NCBI RefSeq assembly: GCF_020532725.1
Contig: NZ_JAJAVC010000004.1
Location: forward strand, 124,001 to 188,000
Length of the DNA stretch: 64,000 nt
Direction of reading: 5' to 3'
Source: Methylobacillus arboreus
Lineage (GTDB): Bacteria > Pseudomonadota > Gammaproteobacteria > Burkholderiales > Methylophilaceae
Of the stretch, positions 53,682 to 62,553 are shown in pieces. Each line of letters begins with the position of its first letter. Position 1 is the first letter of the stretch. A model generated the notes under the pieces. It was not told where the DNA came from. It saw only the letters and a program-made list of their open reading frames with translations, and did no database searches. The position numbers were made by a program, and so were the translations under genes.

Positions 53682-54383
53682 ATGTCAATTTCCAGCATGC
53701 GTACCCTGAGTCTATTGTTGTTGTGCGTGAGCGGCATGGCGGTAGCCGCACCGAAACAAGTGCAGCTCACTTATGAAGCCACGCGCAACGGCCAGCCATT
53801 TGCCAAGGTGACTGAAACCTACCGTCAGGAAGGCAACCGCTATCGTATTGAAAGCGTCACCAAGGGCGTTGGTGTCTATGCCCTGTTTGGCGAGCGCAGG
53901 CTTACCAGCGAAGGCGAGGTGACGGCCCAGGGCTTGAAGCCCGCACACTTTGAGTTGCACCAGGGCGACAATGAAAAGCGCTCGCTCTATACCGACTTTG
54001 ACTGGGGCGCGAACCAGCTCAAGATGAAGGTCAAGGGCAAGCTCAATACCGTGCCGCTCGAAGCTGGCGCCCAGGACCTCAGCAGCTTCGTATACCAATT
54101 CATGTTCGTGCCGCCTGCCGGCAACGAACTCAAGCTGCCCGTGACCACGGGCAAAAAGCTGCGCACTTACCATTACAATATCGACGCCAAGGATGAAGCC
54201 CTGGAAACGGCTGCGGGCAAGTTCAAGGTCATGCACCTGAGCGAGGCCGGGCCTGATGCAGATGAGGATGGAAAAGAGTTGTGGCTGGGTACTGAGCAGC
54301 ATTACCTGCCGGTCAAACTTATGATGCTGGACGACAAAGGCAGCAAGATAGAACAGGTGCTCACCAGCATCAATGTGGAGTAG
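53682..54383 (+). CDS. DUF3108 secreted protein (first copy)
   Basis: A 233-residue protein with a signal peptide (MRTLSLLLLCVSGMAVA) and the DUF3108 domain: VQLTYEATRNGQPFAKVTETY, GQPVYALFGERRLTSEG-type strands, LSSFVYQFMFVP, HYLPVKLMMLDDKGSKIEQVL. It is periplasmic and of unknown function. AGGAGG before ATG 53682 sets the start. The next gene encodes a longer paralog with the same domain and overlaps the stop by 11 nt. Confidence 0.82.
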   Translation: MSISSMRTLSLLLLCVSGMAVAAPKQVQLTYEATRNGQPFAKVTETYRQEGNRYRIESVTKGVGVYALFGERRLTSEGEVTAQGLKPAHFELHQGDNEKRSLYTDFDWGANQLKMKVKGKLNTVPLEAGAQDLSSFVYQFMFVPPAGNELKLPVTTGKKLRTYHYNIDAKDEALETAAGKFKVMHLSEAGPDADEDGKELWLGTEQHYLPVKLMMLDDKGSKIEQVLTSINVE

Positions 54384-55482
54384 CGTTTTCAGCAGGCCTT
54401 CCTTTAAGCGCTGGCCTGCCGGGTTGGCGCTTGCGGTTCTGCTTTCACTATTGTTTCACCTGATGATTCTGGGGAGTGAATATTGGCATTTACCCAGCCT
54501 GGATTTCGCTAAACAGGGAGGCCAGGCGCAGAAGGTGCAACTGCTGGCAGCGTCAGTGCCAGCGCCTGTTGCGTCAGTACAACCGAAGCCGCAGCCTGAA
54601 AAACCAAAATCTTCACCCAAACCTGTTGCGCCTTTGGCGGTTGCGGATGAGCCTGTTGTGTACGATGGGCAGGAAGTCGCGTCACCGGAACCTGTCGCAG
54701 TCGAGCAGGGCGCGCAATTTTCTGATGAGCAGACAGGCGTGCCATCTCCTGCCGAAGAGCAAGTGCAGGAGCCGTCTATGGATGCGAGCAGCATGGCAGA
54801 AGAAGTGATAGCAGAAACCCATGCCCAGCCAACTTTCAGCTATATTGATACTGAGTTTGTGGTGTTGCGTGGCGAAAATGGCAGCAAGATCGGCGTGACC
54901 AACATTAGCTATCGCATGCAGGAAGATGGACGCTACGAACTGATCAGCGCCACAGAAGCCAAGGGACTGGCGGCGCTGGTGGTATCAGGGAAACTGCTGC
55001 AACAGAGCGAGGGAGCGGTTTCAGAGCATGGTTTGCGGCCAGAGCGTTTTGTTTATCAGTATGGCAAGGGCGATAACAAGAAGCAGCAATCCCGGTTTGA
55101 CTGGGAGCAGCGCAAGTTGACGCTGGAAACGGCCAAGGGTGTGAAAACCGTGGATTTGCCCGAGGGCACGCAGGATATTTTGAGTTTTATGTACCAGTTC
55201 ATTTTTGCACCGCCCTTGGAGCAGATGAACCTGAGTGTCAGCAATGGCAAAAAGTTGAGCGAATACAACTATAACTTCGAGGGCGAAGAAACCCTGAATA
55301 CCGAGTTTGGCGCGGTTCGTACATGGCATATAGCCAAGACCAGCCAGGAAGGCAGCGAGAAAACTGAATTGTGGCTGGCAGTGGATTATCATTACCTGCC
55401 GGTTAAAATGCGTAAGACTGAAGAGGATGGCAGTGTGATTGAACAAGTGGCCGTCCAGATATCGACCGATTTATTGAAATGA
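54373..55482 (+). CDS. DUF3108 protein with TonB-like Pro-rich N-terminus (second copy)
   Basis: A 369-residue paralog of the previous protein. The N-terminal 40 residues are a membrane anchor (LALAVLLSLLFHLMILG), then a proline, glutamate and lysine-rich linker (residues about 60-145) like that of TonB-type proteins, and then the DUF3108 domain (QDILSFMYQFIFAPP, DYHYLPVKMRKTEEDGSVIEQV). The two domains align along their length, so the gene pair arose by duplication. The anchored form may span the periplasm. ATG 54373 overlaps the end of the first copy. Confidence 0.8.
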   Translation: MWSSVFSRPSFKRWPAGLALAVLLSLLFHLMILGSEYWHLPSLDFAKQGGQAQKVQLLAASVPAPVASVQPKPQPEKPKSSPKPVAPLAVADEPVVYDGQEVASPEPVAVEQGAQFSDEQTGVPSPAEEQVQEPSMDASSMAEEVIAETHAQPTFSYIDTEFVVLRGENGSKIGVTNISYRMQEDGRYELISATEAKGLAALVVSGKLLQQSEGAVSEHGLRPERFVYQYGKGDNKKQQSRFDWEQRKLTLETAKGVKTVDLPEGTQDILSFMYQFIFAPPLEQMNLSVSNGKKLSEYNYNFEGEETLNTEFGAVRTWHIAKTSQEGSEKTELWLAVDYHYLPVKMRKTEEDGSVIEQVAVQISTDLLK

Positions 55483-55486
55483 GTGT

Positions 55487-56737
55487 ATGAACCAGAATGT
55501 ATTGAGGTTTGCCGGTGTGGCATTGGCGGATGTGTTGAGCAATACCGGCCCGGCGGATGCCAAGCTGGGCAGTTTTTTCCGCCAGCACCGCGAACTGGGC
55601 AACAAGGAAAGAGGCTGGATTGCCGAGTCGGTATACGGCGTATTGCGCCGCAAGTCCTTTCTTGCCCATGTCGCTGACAGTGAAGACCCGCGCCGCCTGT
55701 TAGTGGCATGGCTGGTCAGAGTGCAGGGAAACAGCCTGCGCGAGCTTGATGAACTCTTGAACAAGCAGCAGAAGGAATGGGCGCAGGAAATCAAGGCCAA
55801 ATCCACTGAAGGCTTGAGCTCTGCCATCCAGGCAGACGTGCCGGAATGGCTATGGCAGCGGCTGGAGGCGCAATATGGCGCGGAAGAAGCCCTGGTGATT
55901 GCGCGCAGCATGCACAAGCCCGCAAGCCTGGATTTGCGCGTGAACCTGGTCAAGAGCAACCGCGACGAAGTGCTGGCGCGTTTTGCCAGTGAAAATGCGG
56001 CCGCAGAGCCAACGCCTTATTCTCCAACCGGCATCCGCCTGCCCCAGCGCATGTCCATCAACCGACATCCTTTCTTTACCGATGGCAAGATCGAGGTGCA
56101 GGATGAAGGCAGCCAACTTCTGGCGTTGCTGGTGGCGCCGCGCCGTGGTGAAATGATCGCGGATTTCTGTGCTGGAGCGGGTGGAAAAACACTGGCGCTG
56201 GGCGCATTGATGCGCAACACCGGCAGGCTTTATGCGTTTGATGTCTCGGAAAAGCGTTTGCATAATCTTGGGCAGCGCCTCAAGCGCTCGGGACTTTCCA
56301 ACCTGCATAGCCAGGTGATCAGCAGCGAGCAAGACCCCAAGCTCAAGCGCCTCAACGGCAAGTTCGACCGCGTGCTGGTGGACGCGCCTTGCAGCGGCCT
56401 GGGGACATTGCGACGCAATCCCGACCTCAAATGGAAACAGACGCCGGATGACGTTGCAGAGCTCACTGCCAAGCAGGCAGCCATCCTGGCGCGTGCTGCC
56501 AAGCTGGTCAAGGCAGGTGGTAGGTTGATTTATGCGACATGCAGCTTGCTGGCCGAAGAAAATGAGCAACTGGCCGAGGCCTTCCTTGCCGCGCATCCGC
56601 AGTTCAAGCTGCTGGATGCAAGCGAGATTCTGGCGCAGCAGCAGGTGGCGCTCAATACCGGGACTTACCTGAAATTGCTGCCGCACAAGCATGAAACTGA
56701 TGGTTTCTTTGCCGCGGTGTTCGAACTCGGCGCTTAA
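55487..56737 (+). CDS. RsmB-like (NOP2/Sun family) RNA cytosine-C5 methyltransferase
   Basis: A 416-residue SAM-dependent RNA methyltransferase, a second Sun-type protein besides rsmB at 31.3 kb. It has SAM motif I DFCAGAGGKTLALGALM, the catalytic cysteine region VDAPCSGLGTLRRNPDLKW and the second cysteine in YATCSLLAEENEQL. The N-terminus lacks a clear NusB domain. Target RNA is unknown, perhaps a different rRNA or tRNA position. It starts 4 nt after the second DUF3108 gene. Confidence 0.88.
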   Translation: MNQNVLRFAGVALADVLSNTGPADAKLGSFFRQHRELGNKERGWIAESVYGVLRRKSFLAHVADSEDPRRLLVAWLVRVQGNSLRELDELLNKQQKEWAQEIKAKSTEGLSSAIQADVPEWLWQRLEAQYGAEEALVIARSMHKPASLDLRVNLVKSNRDEVLARFASENAAAEPTPYSPTGIRLPQRMSINRHPFFTDGKIEVQDEGSQLLALLVAPRRGEMIADFCAGAGGKTLALGALMRNTGRLYAFDVSEKRLHNLGQRLKRSGLSNLHSQVISSEQDPKLKRLNGKFDRVLVDAPCSGLGTLRRNPDLKWKQTPDDVAELTAKQAAILARAAKLVKAGGRLIYATCSLLAEENEQLAEAFLAAHPQFKLLDASEILAQQQVALNTGTYLKLLPHKHETDGFFAAVFELGA

Positions 56738-56754
56738 AAACACAAGGAAACAGT

Positions 56755-58014
56755 ATGAAATTTCCCAGCCTGAACACACAGATATTGCTAGGTGCTGTAT
56801 TGGGTATAGTGCTGGGATTTTTGCTTGGTAGTACGGAGCCGGGTTCTGCAGTGCAAGAGGCCGGCTTGTACACCAGCACAATGGTAGGCGGGATTTTTAT
56901 CGGCTTGCTGAAAATGGTGCTGGTGCCGTTGTTGTTTACTTCCATCGTGGTCGGCGTTGCCAACCTGCAGGCGCACCAGCAGATGCACCGGGTGTGGATT
57001 TCCACACTGGTGTTCTTCAGTATTTCAATGGGTATTGCCGTGCTGCTGGCGCTGGTGGCGACCAATATCTTCAAGCCTGGTGCCGGCATGCATCTGAGCA
57101 TGTTTGCCGACGCTACGCAGAATTTCCACAGCGAGCAACTCACGGTAGGTGAATTCTTCAGCCAGTTCATACTCGGTCTGTTTCAGAACCCATTCGCCGC
57201 ACTTGCTCAAAGCAATATCCTGGCAGTGGTTATTTTTGCCCTGATTGTCGGCATTGCCATTGTCATTGGCGGCGAGCGTTACCGTCATTTCCTCGCCCTT
57301 ATGCAGGAAGCGTTTGACCTGGTGATGATGATCGTTGGCTGGGTGATGCGCTTGGCGCCGTTCGGTATCATGGCCTTGCTTGCCAAACTGGTGGCAACCC
57401 AGGATTCCAGCCTGTTTGCCAGCATGGGCGAATTCATGCTGCTGGTGGTAGGCATCATGCTTGTGCATGGTGTGATTATCCTGCCGGGGATTCTTTATAT
57501 CATCACCAGAGTGACGCCTTGGCAGTTCTGGAAAGGGGCGCGTGACGCACTGGTGACGGCATTTGCTACCAGTTCAAGCTCTGCCACCATGCCGGTGACC
57601 ATACGTTGCACCGAGCAACAGCTTGGGGTCAAGCGCAATATTGCCGGGTTTGTCGTGCCGCTGGGCGCTACCATCAACATGGATGGCACTGCGTTATATG
57701 AAGCCTCCGCCGCTCTGTTCATTGCCAACCTGGTAGGGGTGGAACTTAATCTGGTGCAGCAACTCATAGTGTTTTTCATGGCAATGCTGGCATCAATTGG
57801 CGCGCCGGGGATCCCCAGTGCTGGTATGGTGACCATGGTCATGGTATTGCAGTCGGTCGGTTTGCCTGCCGAGGCAATCGCAATACTACTGCCCATAGAC
57901 CGCCTGCTTGACACAGTACGTACCACGGTAAACGTTGAAGGTGATATGGTTGGCAGCCTGATCGTGCAGGAAATTGTGGCATCTTCTGAGCATAAACCTG
58001 TTGCAGGTGGATGA
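56755..58014 (+). CDS. Dicarboxylate/amino acid:cation symporter
   Basis: A 419-residue inner-membrane transporter of the DAACS family (GltP/DctA type). It has eight or more helices, the serine-rich loop ATSSSSATMPVTIRCTEQQLGVKR, and the motif VPLGATINMDGTALYEA, which line the transport path in this family. It imports dicarboxylates or acidic amino acids with Na+ or H+. Which of these it carries is not visible. It starts 17 nt after the Sun-family gene and may be co-transcribed. Confidence 0.9.
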   Translation: MKFPSLNTQILLGAVLGIVLGFLLGSTEPGSAVQEAGLYTSTMVGGIFIGLLKMVLVPLLFTSIVVGVANLQAHQQMHRVWISTLVFFSISMGIAVLLALVATNIFKPGAGMHLSMFADATQNFHSEQLTVGEFFSQFILGLFQNPFAALAQSNILAVVIFALIVGIAIVIGGERYRHFLALMQEAFDLVMMIVGWVMRLAPFGIMALLAKLVATQDSSLFASMGEFMLLVVGIMLVHGVIILPGILYIITRVTPWQFWKGARDALVTAFATSSSSATMPVTIRCTEQQLGVKRNIAGFVVPLGATINMDGTALYEASAALFIANLVGVELNLVQQLIVFFMAMLASIGAPGIPSAGMVTMVMVLQSVGLPAEAIAILLPIDRLLDTVRTTVNVEGDMVGSLIVQEIVASSEHKPVAGG

Positions 58015-58113
58015 TTTTGTATAGAATTGCCCGTTCTGTCATCCAAACCGGAACTGATACGTTATAGAAAGTGTGTTACTGGTACTGGAAAAAATAACTG
58101 GTTTAATTGATAA

Positions 58114-58140
58114 TGTTTCTCAGTTAAACGTTGAGAAACA
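58114..58140. promoter_or_regulatory. Inverted repeat upstream of azurin
   Basis: TGTTTCTCA, 9-nt spacer, TGAGAAACA: perfect 9-nt arms, 132 nt before the azurin start. It is long enough to be a dimeric regulator site. Confidence 0.5.
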
Positions 58141-58236
58141 GACAATATGCCCTGATGCAGCAACAGTGCATGGACGCATAAGAGGCCAAAAGCTGTAGTT
58201 TGTTTGGTAGTAACAAAAGAGAAGTTCTATAACACA

Positions 58237-58248
58237 GGCAATATTGCC
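58237..58248. promoter_or_regulatory. 12-nt palindrome near the azurin start
   Basis: GGCAATATTGCC, fully self-complementary, 24 nt before ATG. A repressor at this place could block the transcript or ribosome access. Confidence 0.45.
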
Positions 58249-58272
58249 TAATTTTAGATGAGGGAAGTAATT

Positions 58273-58722
58273 ATGAAATCCAGCAAAATCGTCGCTCTGT
58301 TGTTCGCTTCACTGTTCTCTGGTTCCGTACTGGCAGCTGGCTGCTCGGTGGATGTCGAAGCTAACGACGCTATGCAATTCAACACCAAGAACATCGATAT
58401 TGAAAAGAGCTGTAAAGATTTCACTGTCAACCTGAAGCACACAGGCTCCCTGCCAAAGAACGTCATGGGCCATAACTTGGTGATCACCAAGACTCCTGAC
58501 TTCAAGGGTGTGATGAACGATGGCGTTGCCGCTGGTGAAGCTGGCAATTTCGTTAAGGCCAATGATGCTCGCGTGATTGCTCACACCAAGCTGATCGGCG
58601 GCGGTGAGAAGGACAGCGTCAAGGTTGACGTAAGCAAGCTGAATGCTGGCGAAAAGTATACATTCTTCTGCTCCTTCCCTGGCCATGCCACCATGATGCG
58701 CGGCACTGTGACTGTTAAGTAA
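58273..58722 (+). CDS. Azurin
   Basis: Azurin is a periplasmic blue-copper electron carrier. The 149-residue precursor has a signal peptide of 21 residues (ending VLA) and the mature protein starts [14 protein letters not shown]. Copper ligands are all in place: His67 (mature 46) in GHNLV, Cys133 (mature 112), His138 (117) and Met142 (121) in [12 protein letters not shown]. Cys3 and Cys26 of the mature form the disulfide. ATG 58273 is preferred over 58258 as it begins the signal peptide. In methylotrophs azurin can accept electrons from methylamine dehydrogenase; that role is inferred. Confidence 0.95.
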   Translation: MKSSKIVALLFASLFSGSVLAAGCSVDVEANDAMQFNTKNIDIEKSCKDFTVNLKHTGSLPKNVMGHNLVITKTPDFKGVMNDGVAAGEAGNFVKANDARVIAHTKLIGGGEKDSVKVDVSKLNAGEKYTFFCSFPGHATMMRGTVTVK

Positions 58723-58760
58723 TCTGGTACGGTAAACCAGTCTTAAGGCTGGTATTAGTA

Positions 58761-58788
58761 AAAGAGGCAGCTTCGGCTGCCTTTTTTA
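58761..58788 (+). terminator. Rho-independent terminator after azurin
   Basis: GGCAGC, loop TTCG, GCTGCC, followed by TTTTTT, with further A-T pairs extending the stem. It is the clearest terminator in the window and ends the azurin transcript 40 nt after the stop codon. Confidence 0.85.
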
Positions 58789-58888
58789 CTATGGCAAGCT
58801 CTAATACTATGTGGCTGATGAGCAGATCAACCGCTCGGGAAGGCCAAGCAAAACGCGGCAACTTTCAATCTATGTCGGAAGAGATGTT

Positions 58889-59449
58889 ATGAACAGCAAC
58901 CTGTCCCAATTGCCTAGTGACCTACCAGTGCCTATTGACGATGGTGCGGCAGCGCATCTTGAGGGAGCATATCTGCCCAAGATATCTCTCCCTAGTACTG
59001 ATGGCAATTTCGTTAACTTGGATGATCTTAAAAGCCGGTGGGTCATCTATGTTTATCCGATGACCGGCCGTCCAGATGTGCCTTTGCCGGATGGATGGGA
59101 TGGTATTCCAGGCGCGCGAGGGTGCACACCCCAATCATGCAGCTTCCGTGATCACTATCAGGAGCTCAATCAACTCGGGGCAGGCGTTGTTGGCGTGAGT
59201 ACTCAACCCTCTGAATATCAAAAAGAGGCACAAGACCGTCTGCATCTGCCGTTTCATCTGTTAAGTGACAGCTTCCTTCAGTTAAAGGGTGCTATGCGGT
59301 TACCGACCTTCACCGTTGCGGGGATGGAATTATTCAAGCGGCTGACGCTGATTGCCGAGGACGGCAGGATCAGGAAGGTGTTTTACCCGGTCTTTCCTCC
59401 GGATCGCAATGCCGACGAGGTGCTTGCCTGGTTGCGGCTAAATAGCTGA
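58889..59449 (+). CDS. PrxQ/BCP-like peroxiredoxin
   Basis: A 186-residue thiol peroxidase with the AhpC/TSA fold. The likely peroxidatic Cys79 and resolving Cys84 lie in GARGCTPQSCSFRD, five residues apart as in BCP/PrxQ. Preceding strand VIYVYPMTGRPDVP and the following VVGVSTQPSEYQKEAQDRLHLPFHLLSDS fit the family. It reduces peroxides in the cytoplasm. ATG 58889, after GGAAGAG, is chosen over an earlier start in a frame that would overlap the terminator region. It converges with the RND genes. Confidence 0.82.
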   Translation: MNSNLSQLPSDLPVPIDDGAAAHLEGAYLPKISLPSTDGNFVNLDDLKSRWVIYVYPMTGRPDVPLPDGWDGIPGARGCTPQSCSFRDHYQELNQLGAGVVGVSTQPSEYQKEAQDRLHLPFHLLSDSFLQLKGAMRLPTFTVAGMELFKRLTLIAEDGRIRKVFYPVFPPDRNADEVLAWLRLNS

Positions 59450-59463
59450 GTACGTCGCGTGGC

Positions 59464-62400
59464 TCAATGATAGCCAGAATAATCACTACGCCTGTTCCGC
59501 GCATTCATCACCAAAGAATAAGCTGCAGGCACTACTACCAGGGTGAGCAAGGTGGAGGAGATCATGCCGCCGATCACCGCAATGGAGAGCGGACCGTTGG
59601 TTTCGGCACCCGCGCCCAGGCCGAATGCGGCGGGGAGCAGGGCGAGGATGATGGTGAGCGAGGTCATAAGCACGGGGCGTAGGCGGATGGGGCAGGCTTC
59701 GCGCAGGGCAGCGTCAACGTTCTTGCCTTCATCACGCAACTGGTTGGTGAGGTCGATCAGCAGGATGGAGTTCTTGGCCACTAGGCCGATCAGCAGCACG
59801 AGGCCGATCATGGAGAAGATGTTGAGCGAATTGCCGGTCACCCAAAGCGCAAACACGCCGCCGATGATGGCGAGCGGTTGCGCCAGCATGATGATGAAGG
59901 GTTGCAGGAATGAGTTGAATTGGCTGGCAAGCACCATGTAAAGCAGGGTGAGGGCGAGGCCAAAGGCAAACAGCATGCTGGATACGGTTTTCTGCATTTC
60001 CTCGGCCTGGCCGGTCAGGTTGAGCCGGTAACCGGGGGGCAGGATTTCTGCGGCATATTCGCGCACGAGCTGTATGGCGTCGCCCAATGGCATGATGGGG
60101 TTGCTGTATAGGCTGGCGGCATATTGCAGGTCGAAGCGTCCGATCACGGCTGCGCCCAACGTCTGCTTGAAGCTGGCGACGCTGTCCAGGCGTACCAGTT
60201 CGCCGCTGCCACTGCGCAGGTAGATTTTCTTCAGGTCGTCCGGGTGCTGCAAACTGCCTTCTTTGGCCTTGAGGCGAATTTCGTAGCGTTGCCCGTCGCC
60301 GGGCTCGTCGTTGAAATCGGCAATGTCGATGCCGCCGGTGTACAGGTTGAGCGCCGTGGCAATGTTGCTGGCGGAAAGTCCGAGGCTGGCAGCGCGTATG
60401 CGGTCCACTTGCATGGTGAGCTGCGGCAGGTCGAGGTCAAGATCGAGGTCGACCTTGCCGATTCCCGGGGTTTCACCCAGCTTGCGCTGCATGGTTTTGC
60501 CCAACTGGCTGACCTGTTCCAGGTTTGGGCCGGTGATGTTGAATTGCAGTTTTTCTGAGCGCTGGCCGCCGATGATGGCGACAGGCACCGGGAACGCGCG
60601 TACGCCGGGAATCCTGTCCAGCTCGCTGCGCATGGCATGGATCAATGCCTGCTGGCTCATGCTGCGTTCGCGCCTGTCCTTGAGGCGGATGCTGACCGTG
60701 CCCTTGTTAACCTGTCCCTGGGCGCCGATCCCGATAGAGCTGAAATAGCTGGCAATCTGCTTGTCGTAACGCCGCAATATGGTTTCAATTTCCTTGAGGC
60801 GGCTGTTTGTATATTCAATGCTGGAACCTAGCGGTGTGCGGAAGGAGATCATGAAACGTCCTTCGTCCGAATCCGGGATGAATTCTTTTTGCACCTTGTC
60901 AAAGAAGAAACTGCTGAAAACCACGACCAGCACAGTCAGCAGCATGACTTTCCAGCGATGGTCCAAGGCCCATGCCAGCATGCGGCCATAGACATGGTCC
61001 ATGGCGTTGAACATGCGACTAAGCCAGCCATAGAAGCGGCCTGTAGGTTCATGGGCCTTGAGGTAGCGCGAACACAGCATGGGAGTGAGCGTGAGTGAGA
61101 CCAGCAGCGAAACCAGTACGCCAAAGGTGACGACCACGGCGAAGGATTTGAAGAACTTGCCGATGATGCCATCCATGAAAATCACCGGCGCGAAAATACA
61201 TACGAGCGAGAAGGTGGCGGCAATTACGGCAAAAGCCACTTCACGGCTGCCGGTGATGGCGGCGGTGCGTGCAACGGCGCTAGGGTCGGCATTTGTTTCC
61301 TGGCTGCGCATGTTCAGGTGCCGGTAGATATTCTCCAGCACGACAATGGCGTCATCCACCACTACGCCAATCAGCAGCAGCAACGCCAGCAAGGTCATGG
61401 TGTTGAAGGTGAAGCCGGAAAAATACATGACCGCGACCGAGCCGAGCAGCGATACCGGAATGGCGGTGGCGATGATGAGCGTGGAGCGCACCGAGCGCAG
61501 GAATAGCCAGACGATAAACGCGGCCAGCAATGTGCCTTCCACCAGGTGTTCCTGCAATGCGCCGACGATTTCCTCAATGAACAGCGCATCGTTGGTGGAA
61601 ATATCCAGCGTCATGCCCGGCGGCAGGCTGGGGCGTATTTCCGTATCCAGCCTGTGCAGCACTTCATTGATGATGGCGACGGTGTTGGCATTGGATACCT
61701 TGATAATACCCAACCCCAATGATGGGGTGCCATTGAAGCGTCCGAGCTGTCGGTAATCGGCAATGCTGTCTTCCAGCTCGGCGACATCCTTGAGCTTGAT
61801 GGAGGCTTCATCACGATAAGCGACTATCATCTCGGCCATGTCACGCAGGTTGTGGAATTCAAGGTCCAGCTTCATGAGGTATTCAGCGTTGTTGCCGACC
61901 AGGAAGCCACCTGGGAGCTGCACGTGCTCGCGTTTGAACGCGTCGATCAGATCAGTCGCAGTCAGGTTGTAGGCCGCCATGCGCTCAGGCAGCACGTTAA
62001 TGCGAATGGTACGGTCGCGGCGCCCGCCCAGCCGCACCTCGCCTATGCCGTTGATGGTTTCGAGTTTCTTCTTCAGGACATTGGAGCCATAAAGATTAAG
62101 CTGCTGCGCGGTACGGTCGCCGCGCAGGGCAAGCCACATGATGGGCTGGGCATTGGTTTCCACCTTCTGCACTTGCGGCGGGTCGGCATCGTCAGGCAGG
62201 CGGCGCAAGACTTCGTTGACCTTGGATTGCACCTCGTTATAGGCCACATCGATGTTCTTTTCCAGGCCAAAAGTAATCGTGATAACGGAAACGCCAGGCG
62301 AGGAGGAGGACTGGATGTGCTCTATGCCTGGCGTAGTGTTGACGGAAGATTCGAGGATACTGGTAATGCTGGCATCGACGATATCCGGGTTGGCGCCTTG

Positions 62401-62553
62401 CTGCGTGGTGGTGATCGAGATGATGGGAAATTCAATGTAGGGCAGGCGGTCTATACCGATGCGCTGATAGCTGATGATGCCGAGCAGCACCAGCAGGCCG
62501 GACACCATCCACGCCAGCACATGGCGCTTGATCGATATTTCCGGCAAGGTCAT
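59464..62553 (-). CDS. RND-family multidrug efflux permease
   Basis: A 1029-residue inner-membrane RND pump of the HAE1 (AcrB/MdtB) type. It has 12 predicted helices and two large periplasmic loops, an N-terminus MTLPEISIKRHVLAWMVSGLLVLLG, the family segment LLALLLLIGVVVDDAIVVLENIYRHL in helix 4 (the proton-relay region with two aspartates), and a second half with MIGLVLLIGLVAKNSILLIDLTNQLRDEG. It pairs with the adaptor gene upstream (4-nt overlap) and exports drugs or metals; the usual outer-membrane partner is not adjacent. Confidence 0.92.
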   Translation of the reverse strand: MTLPEISIKRHVLAWMVSGLLVLLGIISYQRIGIDRLPYIEFPIISITTTQQGANPDIVDASITSILESSVNTTPGIEHIQSSSSPGVSVITITFGLEKNIDVAYNEVQSKVNEVLRRLPDDADPPQVQKVETNAQPIMWLALRGDRTAQQLNLYGSNVLKKKLETINGIGEVRLGGRRDRTIRINVLPERMAAYNLTATDLIDAFKREHVQLPGGFLVGNNAEYLMKLDLEFHNLRDMAEMIVAYRDEASIKLKDVAELEDSIADYRQLGRFNGTPSLGLGIIKVSNANTVAIINEVLHRLDTEIRPSLPPGMTLDISTNDALFIEEIVGALQEHLVEGTLLAAFIVWLFLRSVRSTLIIATAIPVSLLGSVAVMYFSGFTFNTMTLLALLLLIGVVVDDAIVVLENIYRHLNMRSQETNADPSAVARTAAITGSREVAFAVIAATFSLVCIFAPVIFMDGIIGKFFKSFAVVVTFGVLVSLLVSLTLTPMLCSRYLKAHEPTGRFYGWLSRMFNAMDHVYGRMLAWALDHRWKVMLLTVLVVVFSSFFFDKVQKEFIPDSDEGRFMISFRTPLGSSIEYTNSRLKEIETILRRYDKQIASYFSSIGIGAQGQVNKGTVSIRLKDRRERSMSQQALIHAMRSELDRIPGVRAFPVPVAIIGGQRSEKLQFNITGPNLEQVSQLGKTMQRKLGETPGIGKVDLDLDLDLPQLTMQVDRIRAASLGLSASNIATALNLYTGGIDIADFNDEPGDGQRYEIRLKAKEGSLQHPDDLKKIYLRSGSGELVRLDSVASFKQTLGAAVIGRFDLQYAASLYSNPIMPLGDAIQLVREYAAEILPPGYRLNLTGQAEEMQKTVSSMLFAFGLALTLLYMVLASQFNSFLQPFIIMLAQPLAIIGGVFALWVTGNSLNIFSMIGLVLLIGLVAKNSILLIDLTNQLRDEGKNVDAALREACPIRLRPVLMTSLTIILALLPAAFGLGAGAETNGPLSIAVIGGMISSTLLTLVVVPAAYSLVMNARNRRSDYSGYH

